Source: Owenia fusiformis
Lineage: Eukaryota > Annelida > Polychaeta > Sabellida > Oweniidae
Length of the DNA: 64,000 nucleotides
Assembly (NCBI GenBank): GCA_903813345.2
Contig: CAIIXF020000012.1
Coordinates: 23,634,184 to 23,698,183, forward strand
Reading direction: 5' to 3'
Positions 39,301-54,300 of the stretch are shown piece after piece (position 1 is the stretch's first letter; each line of letters begins with the position of its first letter). The position numbers and the translations under genes are program-made. A model generated the notes under the pieces. It was not told the origin of the DNA, made no database searches, and saw nothing but the letters and a program-made list of their open reading frames with translations.

Positions 39301-42300
39301 AAAGAGCTCAGCTAGCTTAAGGCCCCTGAGTGTAATTACAATTTAAAAGTCATCAAATAGAATAAGAATAATTGTAATACACGAATATCCCACGAGAAGC
39401 AAAAATAGTATATTAGTTAAAACAAGAGAGTCATATGGAGAAGTGGGGTCATAGTGTCGGTGATTATAATTTTATCAAAATTTCATTTCTGTATTCACCT
39501 GTCTGCGGGACGCATGTCTGGGTGTTACAAGATTCGACTTTAGTCTCAACGGGACTTTCGGTACAAGCCACCAATCCAACGGTTTGGAAAAGTTGTGTCC
39601 TTGTTCGGTATTTAGTCAAGACTCCACTTCCACATGTTTTACTGCATTGTCCATTCGCAGTCCAAGATGACCACTGAGTCCACCGGCAATCTAAAATCCA
39701 GAGGTATGATCATTGCAATTAGCATTACTTCTATTTATACATGGTGTTCAAATGGTCTCATGTTATTTCTGACATGTTACTATGACAATGTGCATGGGTA
39801 AAATGGTTCCCAATGGTTCTTGAGAATGCTAGAAGTTTATCACATCACTTTTCAAAAGTCTGAAAGTGATCAATTTAACTGAATCATTGAGAACTATTAT
39901 CGTCATTAACGATATTTTTCTCTCATCAACCCTGTTGCCCTTGTCGTAAAATGTGGACATTTCTGCATCTTTAATGTTCAGTAAAAATTTTGTGTGGATA
40001 GATATTTCAATTGGTTATTAAACATTGATTCAATTAGGGTTCTAAATAATTGTTTTGAACATTTTAAAGCATCCTTTCTTCATATACCAGTGAGACAAGA
40101 AAATGTACCTCCAGTTCCGGAACACGACTGTGTGTTGCAAATTTCAGCATAACTAGACTGTAGGGATGAGCCAATACACTGTTTCTGTCCGGTTCCAACC
40201 GAATACTCATAGTATCTCTGACGTATGCTTTGTCTTACTCCTGTTCCACAAGTGACACTACATGCGCCCTGTTGGATTACGTTCCATGGTGTCCAGGTAC
40301 AGTCTAATATAGAGATTGACACATATCCATGAATACATTGGTTAATATAGATAAGATACTATCTCGAGAAATTCGAGACAATCTATAATGTGACTTCAAA
40401 TTATTCTATAACGTTTTTATCATGTGATCTTGGGCCTAAGAAATATTCTGACTTGCTCGTAAACCATTAATTCAATGTAGGCACTTTAGTTTCATGAATG
40501 AAATCTGTATTGCTACTGAAATTTCCCCTCCGTACCAATATTTTCTTTTGGCAGATAAACATAACCTTACCAACCCTATAATCTTGTCTTTCGCTACTCA
40601 CCATTTCCGTCTAAAACTCCACATGGTTGTGTGTTGCAGCTAATTGAAGTAAATATGTAGGGTTCCCCTTCGCATGTTAGAGAGCCACCTTGTCCGAAAG
40701 CAACTGAGATTTTCGTTCTTGTATAGAAAACAGCCTGTTGCCCACCACCACATGTTTTGCTACACGTGCCTGTGTTTTGTGTCTGCCAGTCGCTCCATTT
40801 ACAATCTGAATATAACATGTGTTTACTATATAGTTAAAGTCCAATGCCTCGGTCTCATTTGATCTACAGCAACCGTATCGCGGCTGTAGCTCCCCAAAAT
40901 CGAGAGAAATATGCAGCATAAAATATAGCGATAAGCAGTACCATGTCAACTTTCTATATATGTATATAATATACGGTCGCCGTATAGCAAATGTGACTGA
41001 GACTTAAAGAACATACCCAAACAACGATTAAAATATTTTGAATTAACACTATTATCTATTTTAGCTTTTGCTACAATACTGTTTCAAATATTGAAATAAA
41101 ACTTTTTCATGAGTACAAAACAGCCGATACGTTTTCAGATTTTACACTTGGTTTGACACCACCCTTACATTGTTGGGTTCCGCAACATGAGACGGCCTTC
41201 ACTTCAGTAGAAGCCCCAAAACAAAAGCCTGGTAAAGCAGCGTTAGTTGGGCAAGTTGGACAGGAGCGTGTTCTCGTACATTGTTGTGTTCCATTTCTAA
41301 CGCAAGATCCTGTCGTTCCTATAGAACCTACACATTGTCCGTAGGCCCACGATGTCCATTGGCCATAACTTGCCTGGCAGGCTATCATAAAATGAAACAA
41401 GTGTTTTATTGCTTACATGAAATACAGTAGTTTACCACTGGAAATGGAATGAGAAGGTTATACATTAGGTCTTGTTCAGTAGAAGAGAATACCTTCAGTT
41501 CAAAACTTATATGACAAATATTTCAGCTATATCTAAATAAAAACATTTCAGAAAGTTAGTTGTTAAAATTATGAAGAGAATGATACTTGAAATGAACGAA
41601 CAGCTTGAAACAAATGAACGTTGATATATTGAATAAAGGCCAACATGAAACTATTGTCTCAGCACATTTTTCAGAGAAGATTGAGTAATGTTCCAAACTT
41701 ACGATTAAAGCATGGATTAGTGTTACACAGGCCGATGGTTTGGTTTTGTGATGGTCCATCACATTTCAGGACACCCGAATAGCTGTTAATGTACCGTTTT
41801 TGTCTTGTAAGTGTTTTGAGATTCTGTCCAGTTCCGCATGATTTTGTACACTGGGTAGCACTAGTTTCGGACCACTCAGTCCATTGACAATCTGTAAGAA
41901 ATGTGAGTGATTTAATTTCATTACTGCAGGACGATCAGTCAATGAATTGTTATGTAGGTTAAAATACGTGTGGAGTAATATACGTTACATCACGTTGATA
42001 CTATTAGCTGTATATAGTGTACGCTATATATCATTTTCTTTCTGCAAGTGTCTTCATAGCTATCAGTAGATGACGTAATTTACGTTGCATGCATTATTTT
42101 GATAAGTTCATGAAACAGTTCTAAAGTAAATCTAACCCGGTATGCATTGTTGTGTGTTGCAAGCCTCGACTATAGACTCAATAGGGCTGCTTGTACATGC
42201 AACAAAGCTAATCGTTTGGAATAGTTGATTCCTGGTTCGTGTCTTCGTTCTGGTTCCAGACCCACATGATCTGGTACATTGTCCAACAGTCCATTGACCC

Positions 42301-45300
42301 CACTGACTCCATTGGCAATCTGCAAATGAATAATTTTGATATATGTACTGTTATGCCTAGTCTTGTTTCAACACTTCCAACCTCCCTCTTATCTACTTCA
42401 CCAACACAACAGTTGCATTTGGGGGGGGGGAGGGGGTGCTCACAGGGGGAGGTTGTAGCTAAATTATATTATGCCCTGCTATGGAACCAGCCATGTCGCA
42501 TCAATAAATGATAAATAAATGATTAATAAATGATGAAGAAACAAAACTATCACTTCATTAGAAGTGGGCCAAGTTGAGATTATCATAGGGGAGGGGGATA
42601 ATAAATGGGTTATAGGGGGTTTCCTTACCTCCTCCATCACAAGAGTTCGTATTGCATACTTCAAGGCTGTTCCTAGTTGACAAACCAAAGCATTGGATAC
42701 TGCCAGTTCCCGTCCCGGGGTATGTTCTGTACCTATTCTGTACCGTCTGTCGTGTACCAACTCCACACGATGCGCTACATGATCCTACTGGTGAGCTGAT
42801 CCATTGACTCCATTGGCAGTCTATAAGATAATACGTCCAGCAAATTAATTTACATTTACGGACCTGTAAAGTTGAACTTGCGTTACTTATGAAAATATCT
42901 GCGTAGTTTATATTGTAGTTACTAGATTAGTAATATTACACTGGAACTGGATCCATTGCATGATTATAAGTGTTAAGACGTGGAATGTATAAATCGATAG
43001 AAATATAACTTAAATAGTATAATATATAATCGAATGAGTCTTGACCAGCCTTGTGCATATGTTGCTAAGATTTCATACTCATGTTAAAACTATGGCTCTT
43101 ACCACCAACGGTTCCACCGCCGCAGGGTCGGGTATTGCAAGGGGTTGCCTGGTTGTCAATGGCAGGACCAACACAAGTCAATGAAGCGCCAGGGGCACTT
43201 GGTCCAACGGAGATTTTAGTCCTGTAACGGACGGTAGTTTGGGTTCCACTTCCGCAAGTTTTGCTGCATACTCCCGAGGAGAGCACTTGCCAGTCACTCC
43301 ACTTACAGTCTGGATGAGAAAAAATAACTTTGCATTAGTTTGGAGATTGTTGAACCTGTCCCAACCTAACGCCATGGAGATGACGTGGACTTAACACAAT
43401 GCCTTAATGGGAAACCAAAATGATTAACATCTAAACAAGATTTGTATCATATATTGCGTATACTGAAATAATATGACGCATATCTGCGAGTCTTCCTTAC
43501 TTTAACGTTTGAGATTTCAAGTTAACAATTACTTTAAACTGATATTAAATAACCTTTTTAGGCAATTTTAACTTACACATCGTTGTTCCGCAGCAAGCGA
43601 CAGACTTCTCATCTGTTGCTAGTTCTGTTCCACAATTTCCTGGAAGTAATGGGTTTGTTGGACAATTTGGACAGACCCGGGTACGCTTACAAAGTCTGAG
43701 TCCGTTTGTTGTACAAGCTCCAGTTGGTCCCACCGATCCCAAACATGGGCCATAAGACCATTCACTCCATTCTTTGTATACAGTTGTACAAGCTAAACAC
43801 CAGAGGTTTAAATTAGTATATTAGGCTAAATAGTGGCTGGATATGATCACGCTTTTGAATTATTTAAATTGTAACATTTTAACTATCTAATTTTACTTAC
43901 ACCCATCGCTACCCGGACAAGGGCGAATGTAACAAGGCGCAAATGTGTTTGAGGTTGATGATCCATCGCATCTTGATCCGTCGTTAACACCTGTGTAGAT
44001 GTGAGCCCTTGTGCGTCTCACTTCCTTGAACCCAGTTCCACATGTAGCACTACATGCTCCCTCGGATGCAACACCCCAGACACTCCATTTACAACCTGAA
44101 TCGCAAGTACAACAGGTAAACACAAGGCATTAACACGCAAAATGTCACTACCTGCTATTTGTTACAGACGCCGAACTCCAACTACCGAACACCGTCCAAA
44201 AAAAGTTGGAGTCATTATGTCACCATATATATGAACCCTTTGTTGAATGATCATGTAAACCTTGTCCTCTCAATCAAATTGATGAGCAAATCGTGCAACA
44301 AAAACCACCAATACGATTAAAGTTCTTTGACGCTTTACCTTATATGGGCAATTAAGAAAAGACAATAATATAAAATGCCAAATGGCATGAAATGTTAATG
44401 AATCACCGAATTGTATTTATTTTATTTGTTATTCCAGGTGAATACAAGATAGAATGACTAGAGTACGAATCAACTACTACCCTGCGTGCAGAGTCTAGTT
44501 AATCGACGAAGCTCTCTTTTAAGAAGTGAAGTCAAACAAAGGGTAATCAACTACAACTCACCTCCTCCAATTCCACACTGTTGGGTGCTGCATGCTTCTA
44601 AAGTAGACTCAGATGAGAGACCATCACACCTGAGAATTCCACTGTTGGTTCCAATATAAATCTTATTTCTTGTTCGGGTTGAGGTTCGCTGTCCACTTCC
44701 GCATGATTTGGAGCAAACTCCCTTTGTGGCAGCAGTCCATGGAGTCCAATAACAGTCTACAAGTAATATAAATATCTACAAGTGAAATATATGTCTACAA
44801 GTAATATAAATGTCTACAAGTGAAATATATGTCTACAAGTGCAATACATGTCTTCAAGCGCAATACAACATGTCTACACAAGCAACAACTGTCTACCAGT
44901 CTACAAGTGCAATGTCTACCAGTCTACAAATGCAATGACATGGTCATATTCTCCTACTACTTGTTCTTTATTAGACGTTTGTGAATGTAATGAATGCATA
45001 TGTTCACCGACTATGCGCATAGTGCTGACCATGTTCGGGATAATTATGATAGATTACTAGTGAAACTTGTGACATTTATATGTCTCTCAGTCTCAAACGA
45101 TGTAATGGAATCAACTTGAAGATGTTTAATGTTTCCGTTACCTTGGGAACCAGAATTTCCACATGGATTTGTATTACACTGTTCAAGTGACACCTTCTGA
45201 GAATCTCCAACGCACTGAAGAGTTCCGGTTCCACCAAAATATGTGCGGCTTCTCACTTTAAGGACTTGTTTACTTCCTGTACCGCATGTCTTGTCGCAGA

Positions 45301-48300
45301 TGCCAGAATAAGAGTTAGACCATGAACTCCAGATACAATCTGCAATATGACAGTCATGAATTGATCGACTTGCATTTGTCTCTTTAAGAACATATGGATG
45401 GCTATATTTATAGTACACGGGCTCTCATATTTTGCGTGGATACCTAATTTGGATCATTAGTCGTGCGCAGTATTGAACAGGTAGGTAAAAACAAAGATCA
45501 ATATAATATAATATAATAATATAATATGGGACAATATTCTTGGAATATTTTCTTTGATGCCGGTTGGGGCCTTAGTACTATGAGTCAAATTCCAATGTAT
45601 AGTGAATAAATACCTCCGCCAGCTCCGCATGCCTGTGTGTTGCATATGACCAATTTCAACTGACTGTCTGGGCCATCACATCTTCTGATGCCGGTAGCAG
45701 TACCAAGGTAATTACGGGTCCTTGTTTGGCTATCTTGTCGGGTTCCAGATCCGCATGATTTCCCGCAGACTCCCTGAGAAATTGTTGTCCATGGGCCCCA
45801 CTGGCAGTCTGCAAATAAGAATAAAGTTAACTTCAGTATGAGTAGAATGATTTCCGAATTCAAAAGTTACTTTTATTTCAAAAACATTTCCATCTAAAAA
45901 GCAAATGCCATAATCGTTTCACAATTATTCCCTGAAATAGGAAATTACTCGAGGGCTCTTACTCTCTCGCAGTTCAATTTTAGTAGAATGTAAAGTGGGT
46001 AGTTGCATAGATGTACTACATATACAGAATTACGATTTTGCAAAGTGGCAACAATTAATAAACCTTTGTGCAAAACAGATCAACGCTATGCTTAAGGAAT
46101 TCACATCGGAAGCAAATGTCACCTCACTTTACTCAATTCGCCATATATTGTATTTAATGTATATATTGTAATTTAATTAATTTGTCTTAATTTAGCTCTC
46201 CAAATTGGAGGAAATAAAGAATCATATCATATCATGTTAATTAACCCGAATCAGCCACCTTGTAGTGAAACTGGTATCTTCTTACTCGCATCTCATTTAA
46301 TGGCAACTTTTAGAAAACAAACATGCCTAAGAATGATATTTATTCAAACGATTCCAGAGTTGAAATTTTTTGATACTTCTTCCAGAACAAATTCAATTTG
46401 GTAGCCCATATGATACATGTACCTGCATTTCCTCCACATGGGTTCACGTTGCACACTTCCAGGATGTTATCATTGGCAACCCCGTCACAGGTGATTGATC
46501 CGGCAAAAGTTGCGCTGTATTGTTTTGATCTCTGACGTAACACAGTTCGAGTACCGATTCCGCATGTCTTACTGCAAGAGCCACGGTTCACAACTGCCCA
46601 TTGACTCCAAGCACAATCTGGAATGAAACGTGCCACCGATAGAATAGTGCTGGGCAATATTAACGATAATACACCAAAAGAATCATTATTTAACATTTAA
46701 TAATCAAAGGGACTTACATTGTTGCACCTGTGTTTTGCAACATTGTTCGGTTTTTTGTTGGATAGATTGTCCAATACACTGTAATTGACCAGGGCATGGA
46801 CTACACGATCTTGTCCTATTACATGCTCTTATGCCATAGACAGCACATGGCTGGGAGAGTTGTTGACCTTGCAGCTGCGTGTTAAGGACATTGGTTTGTT
46901 GGCATGTTCCATAGTTCCATTGCGTCCACTCGCCCCATACGTTGCAAGCTAATCAAATTATCAATAAAGACAGTTAAGCTTAGCACTATTAATAAAAAGA
47001 GAAATCTAAATGACTTGATGTGAGACGTATGCATATAATGATTTTGCATTTACTCTTGTAGTCTAATTGATAATACAAAGTCGGATAACGATTTTTTGGA
47101 CATATTATGTATAAGAAAATTTTGAAATATTGGACAGGTCAGTAATTTTGTATCAACATCCAATACGATTATTTACAAACCTTGCTGACATGGCGAGCGC
47201 ACACATGGAGTAGGTGCTTGGGTTCTGTCAACACTATCACCATCACAGCTACCGGACACAACTGCAAAGTTCTTTTGGCGTGTTCTAATGTACCCTGTGT
47301 ATCCATTACCACAAGTGACGCTACACGCCGTGTAGGTAAGTTGGCTCCAAGGGCCCCATTGGCAAGCTGAATCAGAAATGTCAATTTAGTACTTTATTTC
47401 CGTTGCTGTGCCATATTGGCATTAATAGCCCAAATATCGTTTTTGACGTATATAAGAAACTTTTGTAATACTGCATCGGTCAGCAATTGTGCCTATTATT
47501 CCCTGTAAATTAATGGGATATGATCGTATTATAAATGCTCATGTTCTGAGTGAATATAACCCAAGAGGGTGTTTAGGTCGACTAAAAAAATATGCATGGA
47601 CAGGCCACTACTAACATTTTTGCCGACTCAGTCGCTATAACAACCATACTAGAGAAGCTTATGACGTGTAGACCTGTGATTCTGATCATGTAAGAACACC
47701 GATGCACGGCAACAGAAGATGTTATTGTATGACGAAAATAGCCGAAAATACTTTAAGCACGACTCAAATTCTTTAAAGAGTTGGGGTTTGATCTTCAGCT
47801 ATCGTCGATTGCAGTACAAAAATTGTTACATATTATGAAATAAGCACAGTGAAATGAGGGATTACTTACGTGCACATGCTTGTGTATTACAGACGCCTAG
47901 TTTTGATTCAACTGTAGCTCCGACACAATTTATTCCACTTATAACTACTCTTGAACGAGATTCAAGCCTCGTTCCCACACCACACGATTTACTGCATTGG
48001 GCGTTAGATTGATAGGCACTCCATTGACTAAACTGACATCCTAGAAACAGTAAGAATTCGAATTCATTTTCTTAATATAATCAAGTAAAGTTCAATAAAA
48101 ATAGTTTGATGCGATGTATGTAATACATAATCAAAATATCATGATCCATAAGTTTTAAAAATCAACAGTGAACGCATAGAAATTACTTTGTATCAACATC
48201 CAATACAATCATTTACAAACCTTGTTGCTGACATGGTGGGCGGACACATGGAGTAGGTGCTTGGGTTATATCAACACTATCGCCATCACAACTACCGGAG

Positions 48301-51300
48301 GCAACGGCGAAGTTCTTTTGGCGTGTTCTGATGAATCCTTTGTATCCATTACCACAAGTGACGCTACACTCTGTGTAGGTAAGTTGGCTCCAAGCGCCCC
48401 ATTGGCAAGCTAAAACAGAATTTTTTATTTATAAATCTATTTCAATGGTTATGTCATTTTTGTATTAATAGCCAAATCATTTGGAAATTGACGATTTTGA
48501 CGAACTCTTTTAAAGCGCCAAATTTTGGTCCTTTGCAAACAACAAACCTTGTGTTTGTGTCTGGCATGGTGGGCGGACACATGGAGTAGGTGCTTGAGTT
48601 CTATCAACACTATCACCATCACAGCTACCAGAGGCAACGGCGTAGTTCTTTTGGCGTGTTCTGATGAATCCTTTGTATCCATTACCACAAGTGACGCTAC
48701 ACTCTGTGTAGGTAAGTTGGCTCCAAGCGCCCCATTGGCAAGCTAAAACAGAATTTTTTATTTATAAATCTATTTCAATGGTTATGTCATTTTTGTATTA
48801 ATAGCCAAATCATTTGGAAATTGACGATTTTGACGAACTCTTTTAAAGCGCCAAATTTTGGTCCTTTGCAAAAACAAACCTTGTGTTTGTGTCTGGCATG
48901 GTGGGCGGACACATGGAGTAGGTGCTTGAGTTCTATCAACACTATCACCATCACAGCTACCAGAGGCAACGGCGAAGTTCTTTTGGCGTGTTCTGATGAA
49001 TCCTGTGTATCCATTACCACAAGTGACGCTACACTCTGTGTAGGTAAGTTGGCTCCAAGCGCCCCATTGGCAAGCTAAAACAGAATTTTTTATTTATAAA
49101 TCTATTTCAATGGTTATGTCATTTTTGTATTAATAGCCAAATCATTTGGAAATTGACGATTTTGACGAACTCTTTTAAAGCGCCAAATTTTGGTCCTTTG
49201 CAAACAACAAACCTTGTGTTTGTGTCTGGCATGGTGGGCGGACACATGGAGTAGGGGCTTGAGTTCTATCAACACTATCACCATCACAGCTACCAGAGGC
49301 AACGGCGAAGTTCTTTTGGCGTGTTCTTATGAATCCTTTGTATCCATTACCACAAGTGACGCTACACTCTGTGTAGGTAAGTTGGCTCCAAGGGCCCCAT
49401 TGACAAGCTAAAACAGATTTTTTATCTATAGATTTATAACAATGGTTGTGTCATATTAACATTAATAATAGCCCAAATAAAATTGTTGTTGACATAGGCT
49501 ATTCAAGCAAGTTGGGGTTATGGTCGTGTTATGAATCCTTATGCTGTAGGTTAACACAAAGAGGGTTTTGGTAGACAGACAGATATACATAAACAGGACA
49601 TTACTGAGATATTTTGCCATTAAATCAATACATTGATACAGGGTATTTCCCTCCAAAACACATATGGAAACGTATCGTCAAATTTGCCATAAATTCTCAT
49701 CAAAATGACGAATGGAAATCACGAACGGAAAATGATCATAGCTTTACTAGATTAAGACAAATACAAAACAATCTAGAACCAAACCCACTATGGCTGTACT
49801 CAAGAAAGATTCCCGGTCTTCTTAAATATGCAACTGTCATAGCAAAGTTTCTAACTATTCCACTTGACCCAAATAAACCTGAGCTTTGTGAATATTGTGG
49901 AGCACTAGAGGGAGACATTATCTCACACAGAGCAGCAATGTGCACGGAAACTGCTCCAGAACGAAACAATATGTTGAATAGAATCACTGTGGCTATAGGT
50001 CAGTCTGAAGCTGGGATTTTTCTCAGAGAATTCGTTAAAGCCCCTCTTCCAGTGTCAGTGAAAGGCCTTTCTTGTTTTAGCGACTGTGTTAATTTGAAAA
50101 CGGTAAACATAGTGTTGCCTTACTTTAGCAATATAATTAAAAACTCTAATGTAGAATTAAACACACCATTCCAATAAGCTATAACCGTTGAGTTATGACG
50201 TGCAATTAAAACCCCAGAGGTGCAATTTTTTACTTGCTTTTAACTTTGTAAACTTTTATAATTATTTGTTTTGTTATATTTTGTTCTTTGTTTATTACGT
50301 GTATGTTGTATGTTTTGGTTATTGTTGTATTGTTTGATTGATTTATGTTTACATGTTTAATCCATTTTACTATGGGAATAAAAGCGACATAAAATAAAGG
50401 CATACAATAGAAGCTTATGAAGTGTAGACCTGTGATTCTGATCATGTGAGAACACCAATGCACCGGCAACAGAAGAGTTTATTGTATGACGAATATAGCC
50501 GAACATACTTTAGACACCACTCAAATTCTTTGAAGAGTTGGGGTTTGATTTTCGGCTATCTTCGATTGCAATACAAAAATTGTTACACATTATAAAAGAA
50601 GCACAGTGAAATGTTGAGGGATAATTACTTACGTGCACATGCTTGTGTATTACAGACGCCTAGTTTTGATTCAACTGTTGCTCCGACACAATTGGTTCCA
50701 CTTATAACAACTCTTGTACGAGTTTCAAGCTTCGTTCCCACACCACACGATTTACTGCATTGGGCGCTAGATTGATAGGCATTCCATTGGCTAAACTGAC
50801 ATCCTAGAAACAGTTAAGAATTCGAATTCATTTTCTTAATATAACCAAGTAAAGTTCAATAAAAATAGTTTGATGCGATGTATGTAATACATAAACAGTT
50901 ATCATGATCGCATGAGTTTTAAAATCAATAGTTATTACGCATAGAAATTACTTTGTATCAACATCCAATCCGATTATTTACAAACCTTGTTGCTGACATG
51001 GTGGGCGGACACATGGAGTAGGTGCTTGGGTTCTATCAACACTATCACCATCACAGCTACCAGAGGCAACGGCGTAATTCTTTTGGCGTGTTCTAATGAA
51101 TCCTGTGTATCCATTACCACAAGTGACGCTACACTCTGTGTAGGTAAGTTGGCTCCAAGCGCCCCATTGGCAAGCTAAAACAGATTTTTTATTTATAAAT
51201 CTATTTCAATGGTTATGTCATTTTTGTATTAATAGCCAAATCATTTGGAAATTGACGATTTTGACGAACTCTTTTAAAGCGCCAAATACAAACATGCTTT

Positions 51301-54300
51301 GTTGAATGATTCAAAAGGGGACTAAAGGATGGCACAATTATTAAGTTGGCACTATGGGTGAACAATGGCCGAAATTAACATCTGAAATAAAGTAATCCCA
51401 GGAAACACAATGGTCGTAATAATGACTTGCTTGGCTTGGTTATAGTCCATTTGTCACCCCTATACATCCAATAGTGAACCTAGAAATTGTTAAAAGTACG
51501 ATGTTTTATGGTCGATTTATGATAATAAGGGTTTTCTGAAGTGATTAAACTGGGTTGCCAAAAAAGTTTGTTTGGGGAAAAAATTATATGGGCTGATTAG
51601 GGAGGGGTGCAATCGCTTAACATGGTGTTGACTATTGACTTAGCGTAGGGATACCACCATATACCTAGTATGTTACCATGGGAATTGATACAAAATTTTT
51701 CCCCAAAGTTATTTTTTGGGCAACCCAGCTAAATCACTCCAATAATCCCTAATGATAGTATTTACGCAGAAAAACATCATTCTTTTAACTATTCAAATGG
51801 ACTATTATGGGAAAATTAAAAAACAATACTATGTAAAATTTCCCTTGCTGTTACGGTCCTGAATTTTGATGATGGAATTGAACAGCGGGTATTAAAAAGT
51901 GTTTGTTTCACAAGGGAATATGGGTTTTGGATTGTGTGGTTATTCCTTATGACTATACACTTATATTCTTTTTCTCGCTGAGTTCCTTTACAAATTTTGG
52001 TCCTTTGCAAAAAACTAACCTTGTGTTTGTGTTTGGCATGGTGGGCGGACACATGGAGTAGGTGCTTGGGTTATATCAACACTATCCCCATCACAACTAC
52101 CGGAGGCAACGGCGTAGTTCTTTTGGCGTGTTCTGATGAATCCTTTGTATCCATTACCACAAGTGACGCTACACTCTGTGTAGGTAAGTTGGCTCCAAGC
52201 GCCCCATTGGCAAGCTAAAACAGAATTTTTTATTTATAAATCTATTTCAATGGTTATGTCATTTTTGTATTAATAGCCAAATCATTTGGAAATTGACGAT
52301 TTTGACGAACTCTTTGACACTACACGCCGTGTAGGTAAGTTGGCTCCAGGCACCCCATTGGCAAGCTAAATCAGAAAATTTTATTTATAAATTTATATCA
52401 ATGACTTTGCCATATTGACATCAATAGCCCAAATAATTCGGAAAACGATTTTTTTGACATATATAGGAAAGTTTTGTAATATTGCATCAGTCAGAAATTG
52501 TGCCTATCTTTCCCTATGATTTAAGGGGATGTGATTGTGTCATAAATTTTTATTTTCTGAGTTAAAATAGCCCCAACTGATATTTTTGCCGACCCAGTCG
52601 CTATAACAACCATACAAAAGAAGCTTATGATGTGTAGACCTGTGATTCTGATCATGAGAAAACACCGATGCACCACAACCAAAGATGTTCTTATATCACG
52701 AATATAGCCGAAATACTTTAAGGGACCAATCAAATTCTTTGAACAGTTCAGGTTTGATCTTCAACCACCTTCGGTATTTGGCCAAGAATCGTAATATATT
52801 CTGAAATAAGCACAGTGCAATGATGGGGTATCACTTACGTCCACATGCTTGTGTATTACAGACGCCTAGTTTAGTTTCAATTGAAGCTCCGACACAATTG
52901 GATCCGCTTATAACTACTCTTGTACGAGATTCAAGCCTTGTTCCCACACCACACGATTTACTGCATTGGGCGTTAGATTGGTAGGCAGTCCATTGGCTAA
53001 ACTGACATCCTAGAAACAACAACTCTTTGAATTCAGTTTTACAAAATAATCATGTTAAGATGGTTTATGCTGTGTGATGTCAGATGATATAGAGTAAATT
53101 GTATCTCTTCTTTATACCTACTCTGAACCTGATATTGTATTCCATGAATATACTCCAAGTTGACTGACAAGAGTTAGATCACCGATTACAACTTTGCGAA
53201 GAAAATAAAATAGATCGCCGATTTCAAAATTGTTTGCTGTATGTATCTTATCATCATGATCTCAAAAGGTGTTTTCATCCAGTTCCTATATCGTATAATA
53301 TATATTGCGTTTGCCATGTATATGAAAGAACAAAAAGCAATTGCCATAATGTATTATTACTTGTATCAGCAAGGAAGATTGGAAGCCGTTATTCAAACTC
53401 AATACTCCGTTTCCCGGCGTTGACCAATTTGGTAACAATATCACTCATATTTTGAAGACTAGAACTGCTGACAGAGGAAGCTTGAATACTACCAAAATAT
53501 TAGTAATGACCATTTTCAACGAAATACTTTGTCCAGGGAGAACCTTATAGAATCTTTTTTACTAAATTGTTCCACTGCAGGCAACGGAGTATCGAGTTTG
53601 AATAATGGCTGCCAATCCTCCTCGATGTAACTGGTAGAAGTATCGTAAGGCATATTAAGAATGTCTAGAAATAAAGTCTAAAATGACCTAACCTGTTCCC
53701 CCACCACCGCTGGTACAGCATTTTCTTGATGTTACTTGTATTGACTCTCCAACACATTGTTGTTCTTCAGGGAGTTCTGGGAATGTCCTCTTATGTAGAT
53801 CTCGTTTGCCGACTGGGCATGGCGTACATGTCCTTGTTTTCGTTACGTTTTGATCACCTTGGACTAGGCATACTCCAGTGTTGGGATTCACAAGGAAATT
53901 TTTGCATTGTCCGACTTGTTCTGACCACGCAGACCACTGGCCACAACCTTTGATAAAGAGTGCATCATTTTAAATCAATAGTCCAGACACAGGTTAATTA
54001 CTTTGTATCAAAAACCAATACGATTATTTACAAACCTTGTGGCTGACATGGTGGGCGAACACATGGAGTAGGTGCTTGGCTACTATCAACACTATCACCG
54101 TCACAACTACCGGAGGCAACGGCGTAGTTCTTTTGGCGTGTTCTGATGAATCCTGTGTATCCATTACCACAAGTGACGCTACACTCTGTGTAGGTAAGTT
54201 GGCTCCAAGCGCCCCATTGGCAAGCTAATACAGAATTTTTTATTTATAAATCTATTTCAATGGTTATGTCATTTTTGTATTAATAGCGAAATCATTTGGA

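Larger units (their letters stand above)
48410..49407. repeat. 332-333-base exon-intron tandem units
   Basis: Three consecutive units (E23, E22 and E21 with their introns) match almost base for base, including 'cagaattttttatttataaa' and 'gacgattttgacgaactctt' intron segments. Confidence 0.92.
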
